Shown here: piece after piece, positions 9,654-17,697 of the stretch
Position numbering within the stretch: the first letter of the stretch is position 1
Layout of the letters: each line of letters starts with the position of its first letter
Assembly (NCBI GenBank): GCA_965602805.1
Contig: CBFCZK010000014.1
Location: forward strand, 1-60,510
DNA length: 60,510 nucleotides
Reading direction: 5' to 3'
From: Thiomicrorhabdus sp965602805
Lineage (GTDB): Bacteria; Pseudomonadota; Gammaproteobacteria; Thiomicrospirales; Thiomicrospiraceae
Position numbers and translations under genes: made by a program
The notes under the pieces: generated by a model
Told to the model about the DNA's origin: nothing
Database searches by the model: none
Seen by the model: only the letters and a program-made list of their open reading frames with translations

Positions 9654-10284
9654 TTATTTTTCGGACCCAATCATCCAACGTTTTTTGAAGGGTGTCGTGA
9701 TTCTTCTTATCCTCTTGAGCAGTTTATTCGCACTGACTTGGTACGGTTACGAGGAAATGAGTAAAGAGCTTAAAGCGCAAGAAAAGCCTAAAATCCAAAA
9801 GTTGAATTCTCTGCAAAGCCAGGTACGATTTCTACAGCAGCAAGTAAAGTTGTATGAGCAATATGGTGAAAAATATGAAGAGTTAATTAAAAAAGGCTTG
9901 GTTAAAAAACAAGATAGAGTTTTTTGGACAGATTCATTAATTCGCTTAACGGATGAATATTTGATTCCTAATTTAAAGTTCTCTTTTTCAGGTGAAAAGG
10001 CCTTAAGCAGCGGGCAGTTTTCTCATATTAAAATTCCTAATAGCCTTTTCTACTACAGTCGAGTTACGTTAAACATGGATCTACAGCATGAGGAAGATTT
10101 ATTGAGAGTGTTTGAAACAATTAGTCAGAAAATTTCACCTTTGTATTTGGTTGAGAGCTGTAAAACTCAGTTGAAAGATACCGATCATGAAGTGAATGCC
10201 AATTTTGATTTGCTTGAAGGCAATGTTTCAACGGCCTGCTCACTTATTGTTTTCCATACACACCCTAGTAAAAGTAAAAAATAG
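9637..10284 (+). CDS. PilO/MshJ-like inner-membrane pilus assembly protein
   Basis: Bitopic membrane protein of 215 aa with a short cytoplasmic tail, one transmembrane segment at about residues 17-38 (GVVILLILLSSLFALTWYGY), a coiled coil (about 45-85) and a periplasmic domain. This plan and the position after the PilM/PilN-like protein match PilO/MshJ/GspM, which link the cytoplasmic ring to the secretin. The Cys pair in the C-terminal half (ESCKTQL and STACSLIVF) could form a periplasmic disulfide. The start codon lies inside the preceding gene. No strong signature motif exists for this family, so the call depends on context. Confidence 0.7.
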   Translation: MSNLSSYFSDPIIQRFLKGVVILLILLSSLFALTWYGYEEMSKELKAQEKPKIQKLNSLQSQVRFLQQQVKLYEQYGEKYEELIKKGLVKKQDRVFWTDSLIRLTDEYLIPNLKFSFSGEKALSSGQFSHIKIPNSLFYYSRVTLNMDLQHEEDLLRVFETISQKISPLYLVESCKTQLKDTDHEVNANFDLLEGNVSTACSLIVFHTHPSKSKK

Positions 10285-10296
10285 GATGTCGTTCGA

Positions 10297-10905
10297 ATGA
10301 AATTACTCATAATGAATATTAAATTCTCTAAATTATTGATCAGTATGACGCTGTTACTTATTTCTAATTCTGCTCTTTCAGTAGGCGGAGAAACACTCGT
10401 AAAACCATCAGTTAAAATTGAGAAACAATCTGCTTTGCAAACACTTTTCTTATCGAAGCCGACGCGAGAGAAAATAGACAAACAACGAGAATCTTACTTA
10501 CACCCTGTCACGGAAAAGAAAATTGTTCGAATTCTTCCAAAAGAGGTCGGCAAGTCAGGTAAACCTAAAGTCAAAAGGATTTATATTCCGCCCAGAGTTG
10601 AGATTTCTGCCGTGGTCGTTAAACCTGATGGATCTACGTTGATTCGTGTTAACGATAAATACAATCGTTCACCGTCTAAACATATCGATATGGATTATGC
10701 CGGCAGTAGCTCTAATGGCGTTCCGGTTACCATACAGGGAAAAACCAAAATTGTTCCGGTTGGCAGCACACTATTGACTCGTCAGAACAGACTCGTTAAA
10801 ACCTATAAACTAGATGAGTCTGCACGTAAGCGATCCGCTCCTAAAACCAAGCAAGTTGCAGTAAAAGAAAGATTAGAACAAGTTCAGATTTTAACGCCTA
10901 AATGA
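10297..10905 (+). CDS. MshK/PilP-like periplasmic pilus assembly protein
   Basis: Exported protein with an N-terminal signal sequence (hydrophobic core LLISMTLLLISNSALS), then the segment LFLSKPTREKIDKQR, which resembles the start of MshK-type proteins, and a small beta-rich region (VSVKPDG-like VVVKPDGSTLIRVND and VPVTIQGKTKIVPVG) resembling the homology region of GspC/PilP. The C-terminus is basic. An alternative start at 10312 would give a shorter, more usual signal peptide. It ends in an ATGA overlap with rmuC. The MshK role is inferred from position at the end of the pilus gene set. Confidence 0.68.
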   Translation: MKLLIMNIKFSKLLISMTLLLISNSALSVGGETLVKPSVKIEKQSALQTLFLSKPTREKIDKQRESYLHPVTEKKIVRILPKEVGKSGKPKVKRIYIPPRVEISAVVVKPDGSTLIRVNDKYNRSPSKHIDMDYAGSSSNGVPVTIQGKTKIVPVGSTLLTRQNRLVKTYKLDESARKRSAPKTKQVAVKERLEQVQILTPK

Positions 10906-12374
10906 TTCCTGTTGAGTTTCACATCCCTCTAATAATGGTGCTGTTTATTTCCAGTGCTATTATTGTCTATTTAGTCGCAAGCTATATTAAATCAAAGAAA
11001 GCTCTCAAAGCCTTGCAGGATACACTGCAGCATAGTCATGAGGCTTCTATCCGAGCGGAGTTTTCTAATACTCGTCTTGCGCAGGTTGAACAGGATAATC
11101 TGGAATTATCCTCTCAACTGTCAGAGCTGCAATCTCTAAAAGGTTCTTCCGAACAATTGCAGAGACAAGTTCAAGCATTGCAGGAACATTTGACTGAAAG
11201 GGAACAACAGCTTGATATCGAACGAGTAAAGCTTAGCCAAAGTGTTGCAAAATCTGCAGAACTAACCGTCGCACTGGAGATGGAAAAAAGTGCTTCTCAT
11301 GAAAAAATAGCTCTGTTAGAGTCTGCTAAAACTGAGCTTAGTAATGAATTTAAGGTACTAGCAAATCAAATCTTTGAGAGTAAGCAGGCGCAATTTACTC
11401 AACACAGCCAATCTACAATCGATGCCATGCTCAAACCGATGCAAGGGACTTTAGAGGCTTTTAAATCTCGCGTTGAGTTGGTGCATAAAGAGGATCTTGA
11501 AGGTCGTGCCAGTCTTACTGAACAGTTAAGACAATTGCATTCGCTTAATAATCAAATGAGTGAAGACGCGCATAACCTTACCCGTGCTCTCAAGGGAGAT
11601 AGCAAAACCCAGGGAAATTGGGGGGAACTCATTTTAGAGCGTTTACTGGAGCGTTCTGGATTAACCGAAGGGGTTGAGTTTGATCGTGAAAAGAGTTTCA
11701 CGGATGAATCCGGAAAACGTTTACGCCCAGATGTCATTATCAATCTTCCAGACAGTAAACACATTGTAATAGATTCAAAGGTCTCTCTCGTTCATTATGA
11801 ATCCGCTTTAAACAGTGAGAGTGAATCAAAAAAAGTAACGGCGTTAAAATCACATCTACAGAGTTTGAAAGGGCATATTGATACCTTAGCGAATAAACGT
11901 TATGAGCATTTGGAACAACTCAATGCGCCTGATTTTGTCTTAATGTTCGTCCCTGTAGAAGGGGCGTATTTGATGGCAATAGAGGCAGATCCCTCCATCT
12001 TTGAGACAGCCTTTGAAAAGCGTGTGGCAGTGGTCACACCAACGACTTTATTTACAACGCTGAAAACCATAGAGCAACTGTGGCGCTATGAAAGGCAGAG
12101 TGAAAATACCCTTAAGCTTATTAAGCGCGCAGCGGAGGTACATGATAAGTTTGTTGGCTTTGTTGAAAGTTTTGAAAAAGTGGGTAAGCAATTGCAAACG
12201 GCACAAAGCAGTTATGATCTAGCAAGAAAGCAGATGATTTCTGGTCAGGGGAATCTAGTCCGTCAGGCTGAGATGTTGAAGGATCTTGCGGGGAAAACCA
12301 AAAAAGAGATTCCTGCACACTTATTGACCGAAGCCGAAGGCAGTTCTATTAGCCAACTTTCAGATGAGGCTTAA
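10902..12374 (+). CDS. rmuC: DNA recombination protein RmuC
   Basis: RmuC family protein that limits recombination at inverted repeats; the family has a restriction-endonuclease-like fold. Seen: an N-terminal membrane anchor (LIMVLFISSAIIVYLVASY), a long coiled coil to about residue 160, then the RmuC core with GNWGELILERLLERSGL, RPDVIINLPDSKHIVIDSKVS and PTTLFTTLKTIEQLWRYE. Length 490 aa is normal. It overlaps the mshK-like gene by 4 nt (ATGA), so it may be co-transcribed with the pilus operon although functionally unrelated. A copy of the 12-bp palindrome starts at the last base of its stop codon. Confidence 0.95.
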   Translation: MIPVEFHIPLIMVLFISSAIIVYLVASYIKSKKALKALQDTLQHSHEASIRAEFSNTRLAQVEQDNLELSSQLSELQSLKGSSEQLQRQVQALQEHLTEREQQLDIERVKLSQSVAKSAELTVALEMEKSASHEKIALLESAKTELSNEFKVLANQIFESKQAQFTQHSQSTIDAMLKPMQGTLEAFKSRVELVHKEDLEGRASLTEQLRQLHSLNNQMSEDAHNLTRALKGDSKTQGNWGELILERLLERSGLTEGVEFDREKSFTDESGKRLRPDVIINLPDSKHIVIDSKVSLVHYESALNSESESKKVTALKSHLQSLKGHIDTLANKRYEHLEQLNAPDFVLMFVPVEGAYLMAIEADPSIFETAFEKRVAVVTPTTLFTTLKTIEQLWRYERQSENTLKLIKRAAEVHDKFVGFVESFEKVGKQLQTAQSSYDLARKQMISGQGNLVRQAEMLKDLAGKTKKEIPAHLLTEAEGSSISQLSDEA

Positions 12375-12385
12375 CCAGGCCTGGT
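12374..12385. repeat. ACCAGGCCTGGT palindrome, copy 1 (exact)
   Basis: Exact 12-bp palindrome beginning at the last base of the rmuC stop codon and followed by a T-rich stretch, so it may also act as a weak terminator. First copy in the window; none lies to its left. Confidence 0.9.
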
Positions 12386-12417
12386 GAGTTTATTTTGTGT
12401 TTTATTTTAGTTCTCAA

Positions 12418-12873
12418 TCAATGAGTAAATGCCATACAAAGCCAGGTTTTACCCTGGTTTAATGCATTTTGATATGTGTTTTGTAGGCTTACTGGTAAGT
12501 CTTTCAATTGAATAGAGTAAAAGCCGTTCTGTTCATAAAATGATTTTAAATGGATGTATGGAAATGCCAGTATCTCAAAGTTATCATGGCGAGATTGTAA
12601 ATCCATGTCCATCAATGTAAGTAGATGAGTTGCTAGACCTTGCTGTCGAAACTCGGTTTCTATAAATAGACCTCTGAGCCAATACTGTGGTTGGCTTGCA
12701 CCTTCAATATGAAGCAGTCGTACCAACCCAATTAATTTTGTTTGATAACGCACTGTATAGATTAGGTCATTTCGACTTGCACTACTTTCTTTGTGTTGTT
12801 TTAGAAAGTGTTTAATTTCATAGAAATCCGTAGTAGATGCTAAACTCAATTTAAGCAGATTTTTGTCTAACAA
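12418..12873 (-). CDS. GNAT family N-acetyltransferase
   Basis: Small (151 aa) acetyltransferase of the GNAT fold, substrate unknown. Seen: the acetyl-CoA binding motif A around residues 72-90 (LFIETEFRQQGLATHLL, with the Q/R-x-x-G-x-A loop) and the C-terminal YEQNGFY motif. The start is a TTG preceded by GGAG at 6 nt spacing, a good ribosome binding site that decides the start in the absence of an ATG. It is convergent with rmuC and divergent from the DTW-domain gene, so it is probably transcribed alone. Confidence 0.85.
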   Translation of the reverse strand: MLDKNLLKLSLASTTDFYEIKHFLKQHKESSASRNDLIYTVRYQTKLIGLVRLLHIEGASQPQYWLRGLFIETEFRQQGLATHLLTLMDMDLQSRHDNFEILAFPYIHLKSFYEQNGFYSIQLKDLPVSLQNTYQNALNQGKTWLCMAFTH

Positions 12874-12938
12874 TTGTCACTCCAATCCCAACTTAGTTAA
12901 CGCCTACTGTTTACTCATTATCATAAGAAAAATTCTAT

Positions 12939-13544
12939 ATGTCCCGACCTATTTGTCCTGCTTGTCAACGCCCAACTAAAGTCTGCCTCTGCACTTTTAT
13001 TCAGCAGATAGACAATCAAGTCGAAGTTGGTATTTTACAGCATCCTAGTGAAGTGGATTTGGTCAAGGGAACGGCCAAAATAGCACAATTATCTCTAACT
13101 CACTGCCAAACATGGTGTGGAGAGAATTTACAAGAGCTACCAGGCCTGGTCAATTGGTTAACCAGTGATAAACATGTGTTTTTACTCTATCCAGAAATAG
13201 AGGGGCAAACGGAACCTTGTGAGTTTTATACTGTAGAGCAGGTTCGTGATTTATACGCTGCCCAGGATATCAAACTGCTCATCTTAGACGGTACTTGGCG
13301 CAAAACACACAAAACCATGATGTTGAACTCTGTCTTGAGGGGGATGGATAGAGTAAGTCTACAACCTAGCACGCCGTCAGCCTACCGAATCCGTAAACAG
13401 AAGAATGAGTCTAGCCTATCGACGATTGAAGCCCTCTATGAGGCTTTATCGCAGTTAGAAGATGATTTAAATCGTTATCAACCGTTACTAGATGCTTTCG
13501 AATCCATGCAACAGCAGCAGGCCGCATTTACAAAAAAGCCCTAA
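12939..13544 (+). CDS. DTW-domain tRNA-uridine aminocarboxypropyltransferase (TapT-like)
   Basis: DTW/TDD family enzyme, which transfers the 3-amino-3-carboxypropyl group of SAM to uridine in tRNA. Seen: an N-terminal metal-binding pattern CPACQRPTKVCLC (residues about 5-17), the signature LILDGTWRKTHKTM in the middle (the family D-x-T-W), and a C-terminal helix with STIEALYEAL. Length 201 aa is normal. Whether it modifies position 47 (TapT) or 20a (other paralogue) cannot be told. It contains an exact copy of the 12-bp palindrome read as Pro-Gly-Leu-Val, and the last codons overlap a leftward terminator. Confidence 0.88.
   Translation: MSRPICPACQRPTKVCLCTFIQQIDNQVEVGILQHPSEVDLVKGTAKIAQLSLTHCQTWCGENLQELPGLVNWLTSDKHVFLLYPEIEGQTEPCEFYTVEQVRDLYAAQDIKLLILDGTWRKTHKTMMLNSVLRGMDRVSLQPSTPSAYRIRKQKNESSLSTIEALYEALSQLEDDLNRYQPLLDAFESMQQQQAAFTKKP
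13139..13150. repeat. ACCAGGCCTGGT palindrome, copy 2 (exact)
   Basis: Exact copy inside the DTW-domain gene, read in frame as CCA GGC CTG (Pro-Gly-Leu). Confidence 0.9.
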
Positions 13545-13562
13545 ACAATTTGTTTAAGGCTT
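13532..13562 (-). terminator. Rho-independent terminator of the leftward sugar operon
   Basis: Read on the minus strand, AAGCCTTAAAC and GTTTAGGGCTT form a stem with one bulge around an AAATT-like loop, followed by six T. It lies after the last gene of the 13.6-19.1 kb operon and overlaps the stop of the DTW-domain gene. Confidence 0.7.
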
Positions 13563-13597
13563 CTGGAATAAACGATGTTGAATTGTAGGGCTTAGCT

Positions 13598-14743
13598 TTA
13601 TCGTTTCAGGTGAGTCGATTTCGTTTTAGTGGATGACTGTCGTGTTTCATCTTGCACTTCTTCTCTTAGCTTTTTAAAGATAAATAGATTAGAGATTGAG
13701 AAGTTAAAGCCCATGCCCATAATGACCCCGATAATAAGCGCCAAAATCATGTGTTCCTGGAAAAACGGTACAAAGGTCGTTAGGGTGTAATAGGTACCAT
13801 AGTTGACTGCAAAACCAATCAGAGAACTGGATGCAAAAGCACCCCACTGGGTGGTTTTGGCGGTTTTTTCACGGTGGTTAAAGGTAATCAAGCGATTCAG
13901 TGCCCAGTTCCAAGAGACCGCTGGCCAGAAAGAGATCGCACGCGCTACCGTGTGAGATACACCCATCATTTGCAGTAACAGATAGACCACTAAATCGACA
14001 ATAAACCCACTGCTGCCAACCGCTGCAAATTGAATAAATTCAGCTTTGGTTTGAAACTTATATTGATACAAGCGACGCAGATGGCGTAGATACTTTAATT
14101 GCTCGCCTAACGTTAACTTAGACTCACCATGAATACGATCCACAAAGTGAATCGGTACTTCTGACACCTTATCAAAGTTTCCTTTCACCATCACTTCTAG
14201 AGCGATTTTATAGCCAATAGGGGACAAGTCGCTCGCCGATGGAAGATCTGCACGGCGCACTGCAAAAAAACCTGACATTGGATCTTTTACACGTGTAAGT
14301 GGTAGAGCGGGCACGGTCGCGATGACTGAATTGACATAACGCCATAATGTCCAGCTATCATCAATACTTCCGCCTTCTACATAGCGAGAACCTAAAACAA
14401 AATCACTGTCGCCACTTTTCAATTGCGCGATCATCTTCGGGATAGCGGTCGCAGGATGTGAAAGGTCAGCATCCATGACCACCACAAAATCCCCTTTAGC
14501 CTCTGAAAAACCGTCAATGACCGCCGGTGATAAACCACGGTTTTCGGTACGGTTGATTAGGCGGATAGGGTGGTTTTGGGTAAAAAGTTCGGCGGCTTTT
14601 TCGATGGAGCCATCTTGAGAATTATCATCCATAACCAATATTTCATAGCTTAGATTGTCCTCTGCAAGCGCAGATTGAATCATCTCACTTAAGGGCTTAA
14701 GGTTTTCTACTTCCTGATAGGTAGGAACAATAATCGATATCAT
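13598..14743 (-). CDS. Polyprenol-phosphate hexosyltransferase (Ppm1/DPM1-like GT2) fused to GtrA domain
   Basis: Likely makes a polyprenyl-phosphate-linked hexose, most simply mannose from GDP-mannose given the ManC in the same operon. Seen: an N-terminal GT2 domain (residues 1-240) with IIVPTYQEVENL, the MDADLSHP metal/nucleotide site, and GSRYVEGG, as in Ppm1/DPM1 and GtrB; a C-terminal GtrA domain (about 243-365) with four predicted membrane segments. AAAGG at 6 nt spacing supports the start. Fusion of synthase and GtrA couples donor synthesis to a membrane partner thought to help move lipid-linked sugar. Glucose rather than mannose is possible. Confidence 0.85.
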   Translation of the reverse strand: MISIIVPTYQEVENLKPLSEMIQSALAEDNLSYEILVMDDNSQDGSIEKAAELFTQNHPIRLINRTENRGLSPAVIDGFSEAKGDFVVVMDADLSHPATAIPKMIAQLKSGDSDFVLGSRYVEGGSIDDSWTLWRYVNSVIATVPALPLTRVKDPMSGFFAVRRADLPSASDLSPIGYKIALEVMVKGNFDKVSEVPIHFVDRIHGESKLTLGEQLKYLRHLRRLYQYKFQTKAEFIQFAAVGSSGFIVDLVVYLLLQMMGVSHTVARAISFWPAVSWNWALNRLITFNHREKTAKTTQWGAFASSSLIGFAVNYGTYYTLTTFVPFFQEHMILALIIGVIMGMGFNFSISNLFIFKKLREEVQDETRQSSTKTKSTHLKR

Positions 14744-14802
14744 GGGGTGCCTTTCATCGCTATTTGACGAATTTCAATTTATGGTGGCATTATGCCTGAA
14801 AT

Positions 14803-16116
14803 CTAGCGGGTAAACCACCTTGATTCCAGTCGTTTTCCCATCTTAATAAAGCGTGCTTCCACCCAATAATTCAACCACAGTGACAGATATAACGTCATCA
14901 GCACTGCAATAATAAAGACTAATGGAATAAGAGACATCTGGATGTGATCGACCAATTTCGGGTCAATCGTGCCGAGGACAATCGCCCAGGCGATGGCCAC
15001 GAATGGGAAGTGAAAGAAATACATCGGATATGCGACTTCGGAGAGTAGGCGCCAGCCTTTCCAGCAGGTAAGACGATTGTTTTCAGAAGTCGTATCAAAG
15101 TGAAACACTAACACCAATGCCAATATGGCTGCACTGAAAACAAAACGGTGTAACGTGATGGCTACTAAATTTAAGCTTTCATTGAAATCAGTATAGTAGG
15201 GCGATGTAGGGCTATAGACTGGAAACTTCATGCTCAGATAAATAATACCTAAGCCAATCATCCAGATAAAAGCTTTCTGAACTCGCGAAAGTGTCAGTGT
15301 AAAACTCGGTTTCTGCCATAAAATAAATGCCCATAAAACGCCTAATAACAGCGGGCTAATTCGGGTTTCTATGACGTAATACATCGCATTCATGTAAATC
15401 GCCGGGTCAACCTGTTGAATGAATTGATACCAGTGGGTTTGATAGATAGCCGGTGTTTGATACGCTATGGCAAAGCGAACGAGCAGTGCAACGACAATCA
15501 TCAAACTGAGCCAGGCGATAGGCTGTTTTGTTTTGGCTAACAACACGACCAGAAAAGGCAGAATTAAATAGAACTGTACTTCTATTGAGAGACTCCACTG
15601 TACTGGAATGATGCCTTTACTGTAGATGTTTTCAATAAACAGCAGGCTGTACCAGCCTTCGGTGAGGAGTTTATTGAGGTCGCCTAGGCCGTAGAGTAGT
15701 AGTGCCACGACAAACAATGGGTAAATACGGAAGAAACGGTGGAAGTAAAAGCGTCCGAAGTCGATTGATTGGCGTTTGCTATAAACTTTTAATAGGCCGT
15801 AAGTCAGTAAGAAACTACTGATCATAAAGAAGATGTCGACTGCTTTGTCTGCTGCAAGTACGATATTGAGCCAGGAAGGAATGCTTTCGACAAACTCCGT
15901 GAGTTTTTCAGGGGATTTTTTAAAGAGAAAAAACACCGCAAAAAATACGTGGAACAGAATCACCATCAACACACTTAAGCCTTTTAAAAAGTCGATGACA
16001 GGAAAGGCTTTATTGGGTTGGTGAATGATGTCACGAGCAATGGAAATTGGTTTGGTGATGGGTTTCGTCACCAATCCAAAGAGAAACTTTTGCATAAGAG
16101 AGATAAAAGCCGACAT
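14803..16116 (-). CDS. Acyltransferase family 3 (OafA-like) membrane protein
   Basis: Integral membrane O-acyltransferase of the acyltransferase 3/OafA/NodX type, which acetylates or otherwise acylates surface carbohydrates. Seen: 10 or so hydrophobic segments, the family opening FLKGLSVLMVILFHVFF with the catalytic-region His, the RFFRIYPLFVVAL motif and SLSIEVQFYLILPF, all characteristic. Length 437 aa is usual. It sits between a GT-C glycosyltransferase (3 nt upstream) and the Ppm1-like/GtrA gene, so its substrate is probably the glycan built by this operon. Confidence 0.88.
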   Translation of the reverse strand: MSAFISLMQKFLFGLVTKPITKPISIARDIIHQPNKAFPVIDFLKGLSVLMVILFHVFFAVFFLFKKSPEKLTEFVESIPSWLNIVLAADKAVDIFFMISSFLLTYGLLKVYSKRQSIDFGRFYFHRFFRIYPLFVVALLLYGLGDLNKLLTEGWYSLLFIENIYSKGIIPVQWSLSIEVQFYLILPFLVVLLAKTKQPIAWLSLMIVVALLVRFAIAYQTPAIYQTHWYQFIQQVDPAIYMNAMYYVIETRISPLLLGVLWAFILWQKPSFTLTLSRVQKAFIWMIGLGIIYLSMKFPVYSPTSPYYTDFNESLNLVAITLHRFVFSAAILALVLVFHFDTTSENNRLTCWKGWRLLSEVAYPMYFFHFPFVAIAWAIVLGTIDPKLVDHIQMSLIPLVFIIAVLMTLYLSLWLNYWVEARFIKMGKRLESRWFTR

Positions 16117-16119
16117 GGA

Positions 16120-17691
16120 TTACAGTGTACTCTCAGGTCTTATAAAGTTTTCACACAAGTAGTAACGGTAGGTCACAATAATAGAGTCATTAACAGAAAG
16201 CGATTCTTGTTTAAGTTCAGTGCACTTTTCAAAGTGGTTCGGCTGTTGAGTAACCGGTGGCAGCTTTTCATAATGCGGTACGACTAGCAGGCCATTCATG
16301 CCGGCGGTCGGTAGGCCATACCAAAACTCAAATTGGGTCTGTTTCGCGCTGGTAATGTAAACCGGCTGAGGTCTGACATACCACGTTAGATGGCTGGCGA
16401 CACTCCAGTTGGAGACAAATAGTGGCAATGGATTATCAAGGCTTGCATGTTGTTTTTGCAATTCAAGTACTGTTTTCGCTGCGGTTGGCCAACCATAATC
16501 CCCTTGAATCGGGTTTTTATGATCTTCAAGAGCAATCCAAGGTTTATATAATAGGCTGTGCGCCACCAAGACCAGAGAACCCATTAAGATTAAATGCAAG
16601 TAGATGACAGGCTTAAACCACTTCTTAGTCTGACGAAGCCACAACCAGTGGACGATAATGGGAATCAGTAATAACCAGGCCAGGGACACCCAGTGCGGTA
16701 AACTCTCTTCATACCCAGAACCCCAGGCAAACAATAACGTCACAGGGAGTGAGAAAAGTAGTAATAAGCGACTGTTCGGCTTTTGATAATTGGACGGTTT
16801 AAGCATAACCCACCAACCCAGTAAAAACAGAAGTGGCGTGTAAGAGGCGAGTTGAGTGGCTTGAGTTTTTGCAAAGCTTGCAAATGACCATAAGCTGCCT
16901 TTCGTTCCATGATCTATTTGATAAATAAACGATGCCCAATCATGTGTCGCATTCCAATAGAGAATCGGTGTAATCATCAAAGTGGCGATAATGATCGCAA
17001 TCCACAGGCCTTTTTCTCGTAGCCAAAACCAGCGCTTTTCCACCACCATCAGTAACAGTAGTGAAAGTACTAGGGTAACCGCGGTATATTTAGACAGAGC
17101 CGCGAGGCCGACTAAAAATCCAAGTGCTATCCAATACTTCAGCGCGTTGGTTTCTAGGAGTTTAATCACTACCAATATAAGAGCAAGCACGACAACCATG
17201 AGTGGATTGTCTGGCAACATTGCCATGCCCATTAAGGAGAGAATCAAGCTGGTATTGAGCAAGAGCAGACTACCAAAACCCATCCAATGAGCACCAATCG
17301 GTTTTACATCGGTTGCTAACGGACTCTTTGCAGCTTGCTGATGATTTGACCAGGCCTGGTGGCTTTGCGGCGAAGCAAAAAGTTGCATCGTGACTTGATA
17401 GAGCAGATAGTTCAGTAGGGCATACATAGCGATAGGCACTAAACGAGCACTCCAATCATAAGGCGCCAACCACATAGGAATGATTTGTAACCAACCGACC
17501 ATCGGCGGATGATCAAAATAACTCCAATCCGGCATTAAACCGTACAAAGCATAATGGGCTTCATCACCACCGAGTTCCGCTTGAAAGGCTAGAAAAAGGT
17601 GCAGTAAGCTCATAAAGGCCACAAGTAGTAAACTGGCGATTTTAGGCGTGATCGTCTGAATCGTGGTGTTCTTAAGTGGAGGCTGTGTCAT
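16120..17691 (-). CDS. GT-C glycosyltransferase, GT39/ArnT-like
   Basis: Polytopic glycosyltransferase of the ArnT/PMT superfamily that uses polyprenyl-phosphate sugars as donors on the outer face of the inner membrane. Seen: the first periplasmic-loop motif GGDEAHYALYGLMPDW with the catalytic-type Asp-Glu, followed by SYFDHPPMVGWLQ, about 11 membrane segments and a soluble C-terminal domain. Acceptor unknown. It is downstream of manC by 6 nt and shares its loop motif with the second GT-C enzyme at 23966-25489. It contains an exact palindrome copy coding His-Gln-Ala-Trp. Confidence 0.85.
   Translation of the reverse strand: MTQPPLKNTTIQTITPKIASLLLVAFMSLLHLFLAFQAELGGDEAHYALYGLMPDWSYFDHPPMVGWLQIIPMWLAPYDWSARLVPIAMYALLNYLLYQVTMQLFASPQSHQAWSNHQQAAKSPLATDVKPIGAHWMGFGSLLLLNTSLILSLMGMAMLPDNPLMVVVLALILVVIKLLETNALKYWIALGFLVGLAALSKYTAVTLVLSLLLLMVVEKRWFWLREKGLWIAIIIATLMITPILYWNATHDWASFIYQIDHGTKGSLWSFASFAKTQATQLASYTPLLFLLGWWVMLKPSNYQKPNSRLLLLFSLPVTLLFAWGSGYEESLPHWVSLAWLLLIPIIVHWLWLRQTKKWFKPVIYLHLILMGSLVLVAHSLLYKPWIALEDHKNPIQGDYGWPTAAKTVLELQKQHASLDNPLPLFVSNWSVASHLTWYVRPQPVYITSAKQTQFEFWYGLPTAGMNGLLVVPHYEKLPPVTQQPNHFEKCTELKQESLSVNDSIIVTYRYYLCENFIRPESTL
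17349..17360. repeat. ACCAGGCCTGGT palindrome, copy 3 (exact)
   Basis: Exact copy inside the leftward GT-C gene, read on the minus strand in the frame giving Gln-Ala-Trp. Confidence 0.9.
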
Positions 17692-17697
17692 AAAAGG

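Noticed and set aside
16673..16684. Further palindrome-like sites such as ACCAGGCCAGGG
   Set aside because: Two or more mismatches that break the symmetry; not counted as copies.
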